NCBI RefSeq assembly: GCF_023264895.1
Contig: NZ_JAHFUY010000023.1
Span: forward strand, 1 to 64,000
From: Herbiconiux sp.
Lineage (GTDB): Bacteria > Actinomycetota > Actinomycetes > Actinomycetales > Microbacteriaceae
Length of the DNA: 64,000 nt
Reading direction: 5' to 3'
The position numbers were made by a program, and so were the translations under genes. This document shows, piece by piece, positions 1 to 8,462 of this stretch. The notes under the pieces are model-generated. The model worked only from the letters and a program-made list of their open reading frames with translations. It was not told the DNA's origin and ran no database searches. The stretch's first letter is position 1. Each line of letters starts with the position of its first letter.

Positions 1-1169
1 GCTTCGTCAGCGGGTCGGCGGTGCTGCACGAACAGGGTCAGCGATCCGTCGTCGGCGTAGCGGATGCCCTCGGTGCGGTCGCCGATGGAGTACCGGTCGA
101 TCTCGTTGGCGCTGAGCAGCCGCTGAGGCAGCGTGTAGAGCGTGGCCGACCAGAAGAAGCGGGCCTTCGGCAGCTGCTCGGCGGTGAAGGTGATCGTGTA
201 GTCGGTCGTGCCGACGATGCGGTCACCGGCGGAGTCGACGAGCCAGCCGCCGTACCAGGCGACCTCCGGCGACAGGCCGTACAGTCCTTTCTTGGCGCCC
301 TTGTTGCGGTTGTCGTAGGCGCCCGCCATCTCGTCGCGGAATCCGAAGAGCCCGATCGATGTGGTGGCGGCCGCCGAAATCTCGTCGAGGTGGGCGATGC
401 CGTCGGCGAGCCCCTGCTCGAGGTCCTCCCGCGCATCCGCCTCGAGCCCGCTGGTGGCGAAGGTGCCGCTGCCGTCGAGGCCTATGCTCGCGAGCCGCTC
501 GCGCACGGCCCGATCCTCCTCGAGCACCGGGGCGTGCCCGAGCAGGAAGTCGAGCACGTCGAAGAAACGGATGTCCGTGGCCGCCGCCTCGTCCCAGACC
601 GGCCAGTCGACGCCCGGAGCGGCCTCCGGCGCCGCCGATCCGGTCACCTCGTGCAAGGGCGCGACGGTGTAGGAGTGCTGGATGCGCGTGAGCTCGTCGA
701 TGTCGCCGTCGGTGAACGCCGTGCGGCCGAGGCAGCCCACGAAGTCGGTCGACGCGGTGATGACGCCGTCCAGGCCCTCGGGGGTGCCGCCGGTCCACGA
801 GGGCCCGGCGAGCAGGTAGCGCCCGGGCCCGGTGCCGGTGGTCGCCGCACTGACGTAGCCGGCGTAGACGGTGTAGAGGTCGTGGAACGGCAGGATGTAG
901 AAGCGGTCGATCGCGGGCACGGTCACCACCAAGGGCTCGGCCCGCAGGTCGAACCAGCCCCACGAGTACGGGGTGTCGTTGTTGGGCGTGACGATGTCGG
1001 TGTTGTCGGGCGTGAAGGGCTCGGAGTAGTGCCGGAACCCCCCGAAGCCGCCCGTGTAGCGGGGGTCGGCGCTGTCGACGGCCTGCTCGTAGAGGGTGCG
1101 GTAGTTCTCGACCATCGCATACCCGAAGGTGTACGCGTCGCGGGCGATCGATCGTCGTTCGTCGTTCAT
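1..1169 (-). CDS. DUF1254/DUF1214 protein, 3' end cut by window edge
   Basis: The frame reads from ATG at 1169 leftward and stays open to the edge, giving the first 389 residues; the C-terminus is outside. The N-terminus carries the DUF1254 pattern: a conserved YTFGYAMVENYRTLY stretch, then near residues 58-73 VTPNNDTPYSWGWFD, the family's PN-DT-YS signature. A DUF1214-like beta region follows (FFWSATLY near the visible end). No signal peptide is visible. DUF1254 proteins have no settled biochemical role. Its start overlaps the stop of the upstream Sap/GAP gene (TGATG), so the two are translationally coupled in an operon headed by the SulP permease. A second DUF1254 gene lies at 4215-5627. 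Confidence 0.85.
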   Translation of the reverse strand, partial: MNDERRSIARDAYTFGYAMVENYRTLYEQAVDSADPRYTGGFGGFRHYSEPFTPDNTDIVTPNNDTPYSWGWFDLRAEPLVVTVPAIDRFYILPFHDLYTVYAGYVSAATTGTGPGRYLLAGPSWTGGTPEGLDGVITASTDFVGCLGRTAFTDGDIDELTRIQHSYTVAPLHEVTGSAAPEAAPGVDWPVWDEAAATDIRFFDVLDFLLGHAPVLEEDRAVRERLASIGLDGSGTFATSGLEADAREDLEQGLADGIAHLDEISAAATTSIGLFGFRDEMAGAYDNRNKGAKKGLYGLSPEVAWYGGWLVDSAGDRIVGTTDYTITFTAEQLPKARFFWSATLYTLPQRLLSANEIDRYSIGDRTEGIRYADDGSLTLFVQHRRPADE

Positions 1170-1840
1170 CAGAAACTCCCCATTCCCTTGCCGATCAGCA
1201 CGACGCCGATCACGAGCAGCAGCACGGCCATCACCGTGGCGTTGTTGTGCACGAGCCACTTCCTGAGCGACTCGAGCGGTCCCGTCATCCGCGAGGTGGC
1301 GACGAGGTACGCGATCACCGGCACGGCCACGGTCGAGGCCGCGATCACGGTGAACACGACGATCGAGACCACGATCCCGCCGACGTCGAGCGACTCGGAG
1401 CCGATGGCGAGACCGGCCGCCACCCCCATCAGGAGGTTCTTCGGGTTCAGCCCCGAGAGCAGGAAGCCGAGCACGAGGCCGCGGCCGGGAGTCATGGTGT
1501 CGATGGCCGACATCCACTTCGGCATCGCCGGCTCGGCGCCGTCTTTCGGGCGGCCGCGCCACTGCTTCACGGCGAGCAGCAGGAGGCCCGCGCCGAGCAC
1601 GATCTTGATCACGCCCGCGATCGGCTTCGGGTCGTCGGCGTCGCCCTGCGGGAGGATCGACGAGAGCAGCGTGAACACGACGACCGCCACCACGATGCCG
1701 AGCACCCAGCCGAGCAGGAACCCGACGCTCGTGCCGCGCGCCTTGGGCGAGAGCAGCATGAGGATGGCCGCGATGACGGGGATCGGGCTGATGGCGATGC
1801 CGAGCGCGAGAGGGAGTATCTCGCCGATCACTGAACCCAT
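1169..1840 (-). CDS. Sap/GAP-type six-helix membrane protein
   Basis: 223 residues from ATG at 1840. About six hydrophobic helices are visible, starting ILPLALGIAISPIPVIAAILML and including the paired motif SGLNPKNLLMGVAAGLA, typical of the GAP / sulfolipid-1-addressing (Sap) family related to LysE-like exporters. Mycobacterial homologues help move lipids to the cell surface; that substrate cannot be assumed here. The gene follows sulP by 22 bp and overlaps the DUF1254 gene, so all three are probably one transcript. The call of family is good; the cargo is unknown. Confidence 0.8.
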   Translation of the reverse strand: MGSVIGEILPLALGIAISPIPVIAAILMLLSPKARGTSVGFLLGWVLGIVVAVVVFTLLSSILPQGDADDPKPIAGVIKIVLGAGLLLLAVKQWRGRPKDGAEPAMPKWMSAIDTMTPGRGLVLGFLLSGLNPKNLLMGVAAGLAIGSESLDVGGIVVSIVVFTVIAASTVAVPVIAYLVATSRMTGPLESLRKWLVHNNATVMAVLLLVIGVVLIGKGMGSF

Positions 1841-1862
1841 GGTGGCCTGCTTTCTCGCCCGA

Positions 1863-3533
1863 CTACTCGGGTGGGGGGCTGCTGAGGGCCTGGAGGGCGG
1901 CCCGGTTGGTGGGGTAGAGCGTCTCGTCGTCGAGAAGGCCGAGAGCGCGCATCCGCTCGACGATCGACGCCCGGGGCCGGCTGAACGACAGCGCGACGTG
2001 CTGGTCGCGCAACCACGCCTTGAGCGCCTCGAAGGTCTCGGCCCCCGTGACGTCGACATCCGACACCGCCTCGAGGTCGAGCACGACGTGCCGGATGCCG
2101 GGGGCCGCGGTGACCGCGCGCTTGACGGCGTCGGCGAACACCGAGCCGTTGGCGAAGAACAGGGGCGCGGCGAGCCGGATGACGAGCACGCCGGGGGCCG
2201 TCGGAGCACCGGGGGGAGCGGGGTCGAGCAGCGACGAGCCCGGGTCGTCGTCGGCGGCGAGCACGTCGATCGCGGGCGTCGAGGCGCGGCGCGCGAGGTT
2301 GATGAGGGCCAGCACGAAGGCCACCACGATGCCCGGGATCGCGCCCACGAACAGCGTCACGACGAAGCAGACGGCACCTATCGCGAACTCGAACCTGTCC
2401 TGGCGCCAGAGCAGCCGGAAGTCGCGGATGCCGAGCAGCGGCAGGATCGCGACGCCCACGATCGCGCCGATCGCGGGCGACGGGATGTGCTCGAGCAGTC
2501 CGGTGCCGAACAGCAGCAGCAGGAGCGTGCCGACGGCGGCGACGAGGCTCGGCAGCTGGGTGCGGGAGCCGGCCTGGTCCATGGCCGCCGTGCGCGAGGT
2601 CGAGGAGCCCACCGCGAAGCCTCCCGACGCGCCGGAGGCGATGTTCGCGGCGCCGAAGGCGAGGAGGTCGCGGTTCGGCCTGGTCTCGTAGTGGCGCTTC
2701 TCGCCGTAGCTCCGCGCCACCAGCAGCCCCTCGGCCATCGTGACCATCGTGAGCGCGATGGCGGAGGGCACGAGGGCGAGCCAGGTGCCCCACTCGAGCA
2801 CGGGCCAGGTGAGCGCGGGAGGGCCGGCGTCGACCGGGCCCAGCACGGCCACGCCCTGGGTCTCCAGTCCGGTGACGACCACGACCACGGTCGCTGCGAC
2901 GAGCACGACAAGGGCCCACGGCACAGCTCGTGCGAGCCGGCGCCCGACCAGCAGCACCGCCACGGCGAGGGCGGCGATGAGCACCGACCAGGCGTTCAGG
3001 GTGGGCAGCCCGGTGACGAGACCGGCGACCTTATCGGTGAACTCACCGCCGGAGTCGATCTTCACGCCGAGCATCTTGGCGAGCTGGCTGACCAGGATGT
3101 CGAGGGCGAGGCCTCCGACGAAGCCGATGAGGATGGGCTTGGAGAGGAAGTTGGCGAGGAACCCGAGCTTGAACACGGCGGCGAGCACGAACAGCACGCC
3201 GCTGATGATCGCCTGCGCGAGCGCCATCGTGAGGTAGTCGGCGCTCCCCGCCACCGCGAGCCCGCCGATCGACGAGGCGACCAGGGCGGCCGCCGCGGCA
3301 TCCGGAGACGCGACCACCTGACGCGACGAGACGACCAGGGCGTAGACGATCGCGGGCAGCACGAGCGCGTAGAGCCCGGCGGTGGGCGGCAGACCGGCGA
3401 TCTGGGCGTAGCCGATGTTGAGCGGCACCGCGATCGCGAGCAACGTGACGCCCGCGACGACCTCGCGGGCGGCGTTCCGCGGGCTCAGACCGGCAAGCAG
3501 GCGAGGCCGCTGCGACACGATCCGGTTCCCCAC
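1863..3533 (-). CDS. SulP/SLC26 family anion permease with STAS domain
   Basis: 556 residues. The N-terminal SLC26 signature is clear (IGYAQIAGLPPTAGLYALVLP, then SSRQVVASPDAAAAAL), followed by about eleven to twelve transmembrane segments to residue ~400. A C-terminal STAS domain follows (about 430-550, with LDLEAVSDVDVTGAETFEAL around the usual phosphorylatable position; here the central residues are D-V-T-G rather than D-S-S-G). Family members move sulfate, bicarbonate or other anions by proton or sodium coupling; the substrate is not readable. It heads a three-gene minus-strand operon. A perfect 17-bp palindrome lies 40 bp upstream of the start codon. Confidence 0.92.
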   Translation of the reverse strand: MGNRIVSQRPRLLAGLSPRNAAREVVAGVTLLAIAVPLNIGYAQIAGLPPTAGLYALVLPAIVYALVVSSRQVVASPDAAAAALVASSIGGLAVAGSADYLTMALAQAIISGVLFVLAAVFKLGFLANFLSKPILIGFVGGLALDILVSQLAKMLGVKIDSGGEFTDKVAGLVTGLPTLNAWSVLIAALAVAVLLVGRRLARAVPWALVVLVAATVVVVVTGLETQGVAVLGPVDAGPPALTWPVLEWGTWLALVPSAIALTMVTMAEGLLVARSYGEKRHYETRPNRDLLAFGAANIASGASGGFAVGSSTSRTAAMDQAGSRTQLPSLVAAVGTLLLLLFGTGLLEHIPSPAIGAIVGVAILPLLGIRDFRLLWRQDRFEFAIGAVCFVVTLFVGAIPGIVVAFVLALINLARRASTPAIDVLAADDDPGSSLLDPAPPGAPTAPGVLVIRLAAPLFFANGSVFADAVKRAVTAAPGIRHVVLDLEAVSDVDVTGAETFEALKAWLRDQHVALSFSRPRASIVERMRALGLLDDETLYPTNRAALQALSSPPPE

Positions 3534-3572
3534 TCACGCCCCCTCCGCTCGTTCCTTCATCATGGTCGACAG

Positions 3573-3589
3573 TCGTGCAACTTGCACGA
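3573..3589. promoter_or_regulatory. Perfect 17-bp palindrome between sulP and the DUF1269 gene
   Basis: TCGTGCAA-C-TTGCACGA is a perfect inverted repeat (8+1+8) in the 177-bp divergent intergenic region, 40 bp before the sulP start and 122 bp before the DUF1269 start. It has the size and symmetry of a dimeric repressor operator. No regulator gene is adjacent, so the factor is unknown. Confidence 0.5.
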
Positions 3590-3710
3590 AGAATTTGCTG
3601 GCCGTCCTGGGAGGTCGCGCTTAGAGTCAGGACAGATGGGGTCCAGGCGGCCGCATCCGTGGAGATGGTGGTCGACCGGATCCCACCCACGCTCACAGGG
3701 GAGTGCCGGC

Positions 3711-4205
3711 ATGGCCGATCTGATCGTCATCGCGTTCGATTCCGAGACCCAGGCCGAGGCGGCCTACAACGAGATCCAGTCGCTCCAGGGCGACCTCGTC
3801 GTCGAGCTCGCGGGCCTGGCCCTCGTGAAGGTCGACGGCGAGGGCAAGACCCACGTCGAGTACCCGGGCACAACGGGCAAGATCGGCATCGGCGCGGCCG
3901 GCGGAGCGCTCTTCGGCGCGCTGATCGGCATCCTGTTCTTCATCCCCTTCGCCGGGCTCGTCTTCGGCGGCCTCTTCGGGGCGCTGTTCGCCGGAATCGA
4001 CAAGACCGGCCTCGACCGGGAGTTCCGCGACCGCGTGAAGAGCACGGTCACGGCGGGCAAATCCGCTGTCGTGCTCTACGCGGTGAAGCTCACCGCCGAC
4101 AAGTTCGCCGCCGCCCTCGCCCCCTACCAGGGCACCGTGGTGCAGACCTCGCTCTCGGAGGAGGACGAGAAGGAGCTCATCCACGACCTCGCCGACAGCA
4201 AGTAG
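3711..4205 (+). CDS. DUF1269 membrane protein
   Basis: 164 residues from ATG at 3711, placed by the family N-terminus MADLIVIAFDSETQAEAAY. A cytoplasmic alpha/beta domain (1-60) is followed by two glycine-rich membrane hairpin segments (about residues 63-95, GAAGGALFGALIGILFF and FAGLVFGGLFGALFAG) and a second soluble part that ends acidic (SEEDEKELIHDLADSK). This is the standard architecture of DUF1269, whose function is unknown but which is often tied to stress or envelope loci. The open frame extends far upstream, but that extension is a shadow of sulP. It lies 9 bp before the next DUF1254 gene and probably shares its transcript. Confidence 0.85.
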   Translation: MADLIVIAFDSETQAEAAYNEIQSLQGDLVVELAGLALVKVDGEGKTHVEYPGTTGKIGIGAAGGALFGALIGILFFIPFAGLVFGGLFGALFAGIDKTGLDREFRDRVKSTVTAGKSAVVLYAVKLTADKFAAALAPYQGTVVQTSLSEEDEKELIHDLADSK

Positions 4206-4214
4206 GCGAGCGCG

Positions 4215-5627
4215 GTGAGCACCCAGAACCCCGCCCTCTCCGGCCGACTCGCCGACATCGAGATGGACGGGGAGCTGCCGGCCCGCTCGTCCATCCCGGT
4301 CATCTTCGACGAGCTCGACTACCAGATGGCCTGTCAGGTGTATCTCTGGGCGCTTCCCCTGGTGTCGTATGCGCAGTGGAAGACGCAGCACTACGAGGTC
4401 TTCGGTGCCACCAGCAGCGACCTGGTGCGGTACCTGAGCTACCGCGACCGACTGGGCCTAATCACGGCGAACGCGACCACGCCCTACATCCTGAACTTCT
4501 TCGACCTCGCCGAGACGGGGCCGCTCGTGATCGAGCTGCCGGCCGGGCCGACCGCGGGGGGCGTCTCCGACTTCTGGCAGCGCGAGACCGGTTCGATGGG
4601 AGAGATGGGACCCGATCACGGGGAGGGCGGCACGTACCTCGTGCTCCCGCCCGGCACAGACGCACCGGCGGATCTGCCGGCCGGCCACCGTACGATGCAG
4701 GCGACCGGGATGAACATCATGTTCGGCTTCCGAACCCTCGATCCCGACCCCGAGCGATCCGCGGCCCTCGTCGATGCCGTGCGGGTGTATCCGTTCAGCG
4801 AGCGGGATGAACCGCCCGAGACGCGCATCATCTCGCCCGACGGCCGTCCCTGGTCGGGCGACCAGCCGCGTGGGCTGGCGTTCTGGGAACGTCTCCACGA
4901 CATCTACCAGTCCGAGGTCGTCGACGAGCGCGACCGGTTCTACCTCGCCATGCTCAAGCAGCTCGGCATCCGGAAGGGTGAACCCTTCGCACCGGATGCG
5001 CGACTGACGCGCATCCTGGAGCAGGGTGCGGCCGCCGGCGAGCTGATGGCGCAGGCCAACACCTTCGCGAAGCGGTTCGAGCAGGGCTCGTACTGGTCGG
5101 ACCGGGCATGGGAGCTGGCGATCGTCCTCGACAACACCCAGCAGCGCGGCGACGGCTACGATGAGCTTCTCGAGCGCGCCTCCTGGTTCTACGAGGCGGT
5201 CAGCTTCTCCGTCGCCATGAAGTCCCAGACCCCTGGGGTCGGGCAGGCGTATCTCGGTTCGTACACCGACGGCGCCGGCGAATGGCTCGACGGCGGCCGA
5301 ACCTACACGCTGCACGTTCCGGCGGAGGTGCCCGCGAAGCTGTTCTGGTCGGCCACCGTCTACGACGCCGGCACCCGCTGCCTGATCGACAACGAGCAGC
5401 AGCGCGGCGATCGCGGCTCCCGCGACCCGGAGCTGGTCGTGAACGACGACGGGTCGGTCGACCTGCACTTCGGGCCGTCGGCACCGGCGGCGGGGGAGTC
5501 GAACTGGGTGCAGACCATCCCCGGTCGGCACTGGTTCTCGTACTTCCGCTTCTACGGCCCGCTCGAGCCCTACTTCGACCGCAACTGGAAGCTCGGCGAC
5601 ATCACTCCGGCCGGGGAGCCCTCGTGA
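4215..5627 (+). CDS. DUF1254 and DUF1214 domain protein
   Basis: 470 residues from GTG at 4215. The N-terminal DUF1254 part is seen in CQVYLWALPLVSYAQWK and ITANATTPYILNFFDL (about residues 37-97). The C-terminal DUF1214 part is seen in LHVPAEVPAKLFWSATVYDAG and HFGPSAPAAGESNWVQTIPG, ending FYGPLEPYFDRNWKLGDI. This complete two-domain form is the usual one for the family. The role is not established; some relatives are linked to lipid or xenobiotic metabolism. It is the second such gene within 5 kb, on the other side of sulP. Its stop overlaps the start of the small membrane protein (GTGA). Confidence 0.88.
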   Translation: MSTQNPALSGRLADIEMDGELPARSSIPVIFDELDYQMACQVYLWALPLVSYAQWKTQHYEVFGATSSDLVRYLSYRDRLGLITANATTPYILNFFDLAETGPLVIELPAGPTAGGVSDFWQRETGSMGEMGPDHGEGGTYLVLPPGTDAPADLPAGHRTMQATGMNIMFGFRTLDPDPERSAALVDAVRVYPFSERDEPPETRIISPDGRPWSGDQPRGLAFWERLHDIYQSEVVDERDRFYLAMLKQLGIRKGEPFAPDARLTRILEQGAAAGELMAQANTFAKRFEQGSYWSDRAWELAIVLDNTQQRGDGYDELLERASWFYEAVSFSVAMKSQTPGVGQAYLGSYTDGAGEWLDGGRTYTLHVPAEVPAKLFWSATVYDAGTRCLIDNEQQRGDRGSRDPELVVNDDGSVDLHFGPSAPAAGESNWVQTIPGRHWFSYFRFYGPLEPYFDRNWKLGDITPAGEPS

Positions 5628-5956
5628 GCGACCGGCCCCTCGTGCGGGAGCGCGGCTGGTGGGGGCTCTTCGCGGGCATCATCCTCGCGGTCGTGATCGC
5701 CTACCCGCTTTCGGCCGCAGTCGCGTTTGCGACGCATCCGCGCACCCAGAGGCTGTTCGGCGACGCCCTCGACGACGCCAGCCGCACCGGCTTCCAGGCC
5801 TTCCGGTGGATCATCGCGATCCTGCTGGCAGCCCTCCCGGTGGCTGCCGGGTTCGCCATCGCCAAGCTCGACCGCCGTGGTCTGCAGATCGTGGCCGCGG
5901 TCGTGGCGCTGCTCGTGATCGCGGTCGTCGTGCTGGCGCAGTTGTTCGTGTACTAG
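5624..5956 (+). CDS. Small three-helix membrane protein
   Basis: 110 residues starting at GTG 5624, which overlaps the DUF1254 stop by four bases. Three hydrophobic segments are visible: about 12-33 (LFAGIILAVVIAYPLSAAVAF), 62-83 (WIIAILLAALPVAAGFAIA) and 88-109. I do not recognise a family. Translational coupling suggests it works with the DUF1254 protein, perhaps as a membrane partner. Its TAG stop shares the CTAG sequence with the stop of the convergent hydrolase gene, so there is no intergenic space. Confidence 0.65.
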   Translation: MSDRPLVRERGWWGLFAGIILAVVIAYPLSAAVAFATHPRTQRLFGDALDDASRTGFQAFRWIIAILLAALPVAAGFAIAKLDRRGLQIVAAVVALLVIAVVVLAQLFVY

Positions 5957-6663
5957 ACCTGCCGAGTGGCCGCCTGCCAGCGGTCGAGCCAGGCGTGCAC
6001 GTGGTCCCAGTGCGGCGCATCCGGGGCGATGTCGGCCAGGTGGGAGAGCTCGGCGAGCTCGAGGAGCTCGGTCGTCGCGCCCGCCGCCGTGGCCGCGTCC
6101 ACGTAGGCGCGGGTGTGCTCGATGGGGACCCGGGCGTCGTCGGCCCCGTGCACCACGAGGACCTCGGCGGGGGAGGGCAGCTGGGCGAGGGGCGACGCCG
6201 CGGCGTAGGTCTCGGGGATCGCGTCGGGGGCGGCGCGGAGGAACTCCGCGACCGCCCCGTCTCCGATGCCCTCGTGGTAGCCGCGCACGAGGTCGGTCAC
6301 GGGGGCGAGCGCCACGACCGCGTCGCCCGCCTCCCCGCCGAGCAGGGCGAGCTGCCCGCCCACCGAGTGCCCCACGATCGCCAGGGGCGATCCGCCGGTC
6401 GACGACCTCACCGCAGCGAGTGCCGTCGTGAGGTCGTCGCGGAGGTCAGGCCAGCCTGCCGCGCCCCGCCGGTACTCGATGTTCGCCACGGCCCACCCGC
6501 GCGCGGTGAACTCCGGCACGAGCGGATGCATGAGCGCCGCCGTGAAGGGCGCGCGCCAGTAGCCGCCGTGGATGAGGACCACCGTGCCCCGCGGGGTCGT
6601 GTCCGGGTACGAGAGCTCGATCCGCTGGTCGTCGTGCGAGCCGTAGCGGAGCGTCTCGGTCAT
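5953..6663 (-). CDS. Alpha/beta hydrolase, kynurenine-formamidase/esterase-like
   Basis: 236 residues from ATG at 6663. The motif HGGYW at residues 32-36 provides the oxyanion-hole pattern of the AFMID/BD-FAE/HSL-like branch. The nucleophile elbow GHSVGG puts the catalytic serine at 100, and VHGADDARVP supplies the acid region. The His is probably in ELSHLADI. Enzymes of this type hydrolyse esters or formamides; the substrate is unknown. It is coupled to the upstream cupin gene by an ATGA overlap and ends sharing its stop bases with the convergent small membrane protein gene. Confidence 0.85.
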   Translation of the reverse strand: MTETLRYGSHDDQRIELSYPDTTPRGTVVLIHGGYWRAPFTAALMHPLVPEFTARGWAVANIEYRRGAAGWPDLRDDLTTALAAVRSSTGGSPLAIVGHSVGGQLALLGGEAGDAVVALAPVTDLVRGYHEGIGDGAVAEFLRAAPDAIPETYAAASPLAQLPSPAEVLVVHGADDARVPIEHTRAYVDAATAAGATTELLELAELSHLADIAPDAPHWDHVHAWLDRWQAATRQV

Positions 6664-7136
6664 GCTCCTTCGACGGAGCCGGGGGCCAGGAAGTCGACGC
6701 CGTTGGCGGCCGAGAGGCGCACGACCTCCTCGGGGTCGGTGACGTTGTGGAGCAGGCTGAAGAGGTTGGCCAGCTTGCCGCCGGGGCTCACCCAGAACAG
6801 CGACTTCGCGTCGGACTCCTGCTTGTTGTAGTAGGCGTGCGGCAGGTTGCGGGGCATCTGCACGAGGTCGCCGGGGCCGGCGGTGGTCCACTGGCCATCC
6901 AGGTAGAGCGTGTAGACGCCCTCGAAGACGTAGATGAACTCGTCCTGCGTGGGGTGCACGTGCGGCGGCACGCCGGTGCCGGCGGGGTCGAACGAGAGCC
7001 AGGAGTAGGTCGACGCGCTCTCGATCTTCGTGGTGTACGTGTGGCCCAGGACGTTCCAGACGCGGTCGCCGTAGGCCTCGTCGGCTCTGACGATGCCCGC
7101 GGGCAGGTCGCCCAGGATGATTTCCTCGGTGCTCAT
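6660..7136 (-). CDS. Cupin-domain protein
   Basis: 158 residues from ATG at 7136, chosen because AGGAGA precedes it by seven bases; longer in-frame starts lack this site. It is a single-domain cupin: PPHVHPTQDEFIYVFEG supplies the two His and the Glu of motif 1, and GDLVQMPRNLPHAYYNK supplies motif 2 with the last His, so a metal site is complete. Substrate and reaction are unknown; many such proteins are small-molecule dioxygenases or isomerases. It is coupled to the hydrolase behind it, so the two may act on the same compound. Confidence 0.8.
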   Translation of the reverse strand: MSTEEIILGDLPAGIVRADEAYGDRVWNVLGHTYTTKIESASTYSWLSFDPAGTGVPPHVHPTQDEFIYVFEGVYTLYLDGQWTTAGPGDLVQMPRNLPHAYYNKQESDAKSLFWVSPGGKLANLFSLLHNVTDPEEVVRLSAANGVDFLAPGSVEGA

Positions 7137-7264
7137 CGGCGTTCTCCTCGCTCGAAGGGATGTGGTTGCACCAGTGTGGCCGAGGCGCTCGCCGAATGCA
7201 CGCATTTCTATCAGTCGTCACGAATCGGTAACACGGCGCGACGGTGTCGGTGTCCACCCGGACG

Positions 7265-8299
7265 TCAGCGGGAGGCGATCGTGCTGCCCCGGATGACGAG
7301 CTTGGGCTGGAAGAGCTCGGTGCCACCCGAGACGGGGGCGCCGTCGAGCGCCTCGAAGATGCGCTTCGCCGCCTGGCGGCCGAGGCCCTGCAGCGTGCAG
7401 TCGATGCTCGTGAGCTCCGGCCGGGAATTGGTGGCGAGCACCTCCCAGTTGTCGTAGCCGATCACGGCCACGTCCTCCGGAACCGACCGGCCGAAGTCGC
7501 GGAGGGTCTCGAGCGCACCGCGCGCGATCTGGTCCGAGCCGCAGACGAAGCCGTCGATGTCCGGATGCCGCTGCAGGAGCACGGCGGTGGCATCGCGCCC
7601 CCACCCCTCCGTCCAGCTGCCGAACATCACCTCGTCGACCGGGGTGAGGCCCGCAGCTGCCATGCCCTCGTGGAACCCCTCGGCGCGATCCTGCGCGGCG
7701 GCGTAGCCGGGATCACCCGTGATGTGCACGATCCGGCGCCGGCCGACCGAGATCAGGTGCTCGACGGCGAGCCGGCCGCCGGCGCGGTTGTCGGGCGCGA
7801 GCGACTGGTCGCGCGGGTCGTCGGAGGGCGCATAGGCGTACACCACGGGCACGGGGAGCTGCTGGCCGAGGGAGTTGCGCGGGTCGGTGCTCCGGCCCAC
7901 CACGATGATGCCGTCGACCCTGCGGTTCAGGAGCGCCTTGAGGTGGTAGTTCTCGCGGATCCGGTCGCCTCGGGCGTCGCAGAGCAGCACGCTGATCTCG
8001 CCCGATCCGAAGGCGTCCTCCGCCCCCATCAGGATGGGGAGCACGAACCGGCCCTCGAGGTCGCTCGTGAGCAGCCCCACCGTCTTGGTGCGCCCGGTGA
8101 CGAGACTCTGCGCCAGGCCGTTCGGGGTGAAGCCGATCTCGGAGGCGGCGGCCAGCACGCGCCGCCTGGTCTTCTCGGCTACCTCGGCGCGACCGTTGAC
8201 CGCCTTGGAGGCGGTGGCCATCGACACCCCGGCCAGCTGGGCGACGTCATTGAGGGTGGGCGCGCGGGACGCATGGACGCGTGGTGACGTGTCGGCCAT
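7265..8299 (-). CDS. LacI-family transcriptional regulator
   Basis: 344 residues. The N-terminal helix-turn-helix and hinge are at about residues 15-60 (TLNDVAQLAGVSMATASKAVNG, with R-V-L-A-A hinge-side residues). A periplasmic-binding-like sensor domain fills the rest (RTKTVGLLTSDLEGRFV, then VDGIIVVGRS and CGSDQIARGALETL). It is divergent from the ABC importer and glycosidase genes, so it most likely represses them until an arabinose- or arabino-oligosaccharide-type inducer is present (inference). Two TTTCGAAA palindromes in the intergenic region are the probable operators, one close to its own start. Confidence 0.92.
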   Translation of the reverse strand: MADTSPRVHASRAPTLNDVAQLAGVSMATASKAVNGRAEVAEKTRRRVLAAASEIGFTPNGLAQSLVTGRTKTVGLLTSDLEGRFVLPILMGAEDAFGSGEISVLLCDARGDRIRENYHLKALLNRRVDGIIVVGRSTDPRNSLGQQLPVPVVYAYAPSDDPRDQSLAPDNRAGGRLAVEHLISVGRRRIVHITGDPGYAAAQDRAEGFHEGMAAAGLTPVDEVMFGSWTEGWGRDATAVLLQRHPDIDGFVCGSDQIARGALETLRDFGRSVPEDVAVIGYDNWEVLATNSRPELTSIDCTLQGLGRQAAKRIFEALDGAPVSGGTELFQPKLVIRGSTIASR

Positions 8300-8312
8300 G
8301 ATCCCCCAATCG

Positions 8313-8322
8313 GTTTCGAAAC
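8313..8322. promoter_or_regulatory. LacI-type operator, copy 1
   Basis: GTTTCGAAAC is a perfect 10-bp palindrome, 14 bp before the LacI start codon. LacI-family operators are commonly A/T-flanked CG-centred palindromes of this form. A second TTTCGAAA lies 68 bp away, centre to centre, on the importer side. Confidence 0.6.
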
Positions 8323-8339
8323 TGTTATCACTCTAACGC

Positions 8340-8367
8340 TTGACATTGCACCGCGGTTGGCGATTAG
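8340..8367 (+). promoter_or_regulatory. Candidate promoter of the importer/glycosidase operon
   Basis: A consensus -35 TTGACA at 8340-8345 is followed after 16 bp by GATTAG at 8362-8367, a moderate -10. It sits between the two TTTCGAAA palindromes, so a repressor bound downstream at 8382 would block elongation or clearance. Confidence 0.4.
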
Positions 8368-8381
8368 CTGTCCGAAAGGCG

Positions 8382-8389
8382 TTTCGAAA
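8382..8389. promoter_or_regulatory. LacI-type operator, copy 2
   Basis: TTTCGAAA core palindrome just downstream of the candidate promoter and 73 bp before the binding-protein start. A partial third copy (CCGAAAGG) lies at 8372. A small hairpin (AGCCGGG-CAT-CCCGGCT, 8417-8433) lies in the leader between this site and the gene. Confidence 0.55.
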
Positions 8390-8462
8390 GTTTTGACGAG
8401 ACGCCTACATGGCAGAAGCCGGGCATCCCGGCTCAATGACGAGCCCCACGAGGAGAACTTAC

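Noticed and set aside
21-3700. Long plus-strand open frame upstream of the DUF1269 gene
   Set aside because: It is antisense to DUF1254, Sap/GAP and sulP; only the last 164 codons from 3711 show a family match and a natural start.
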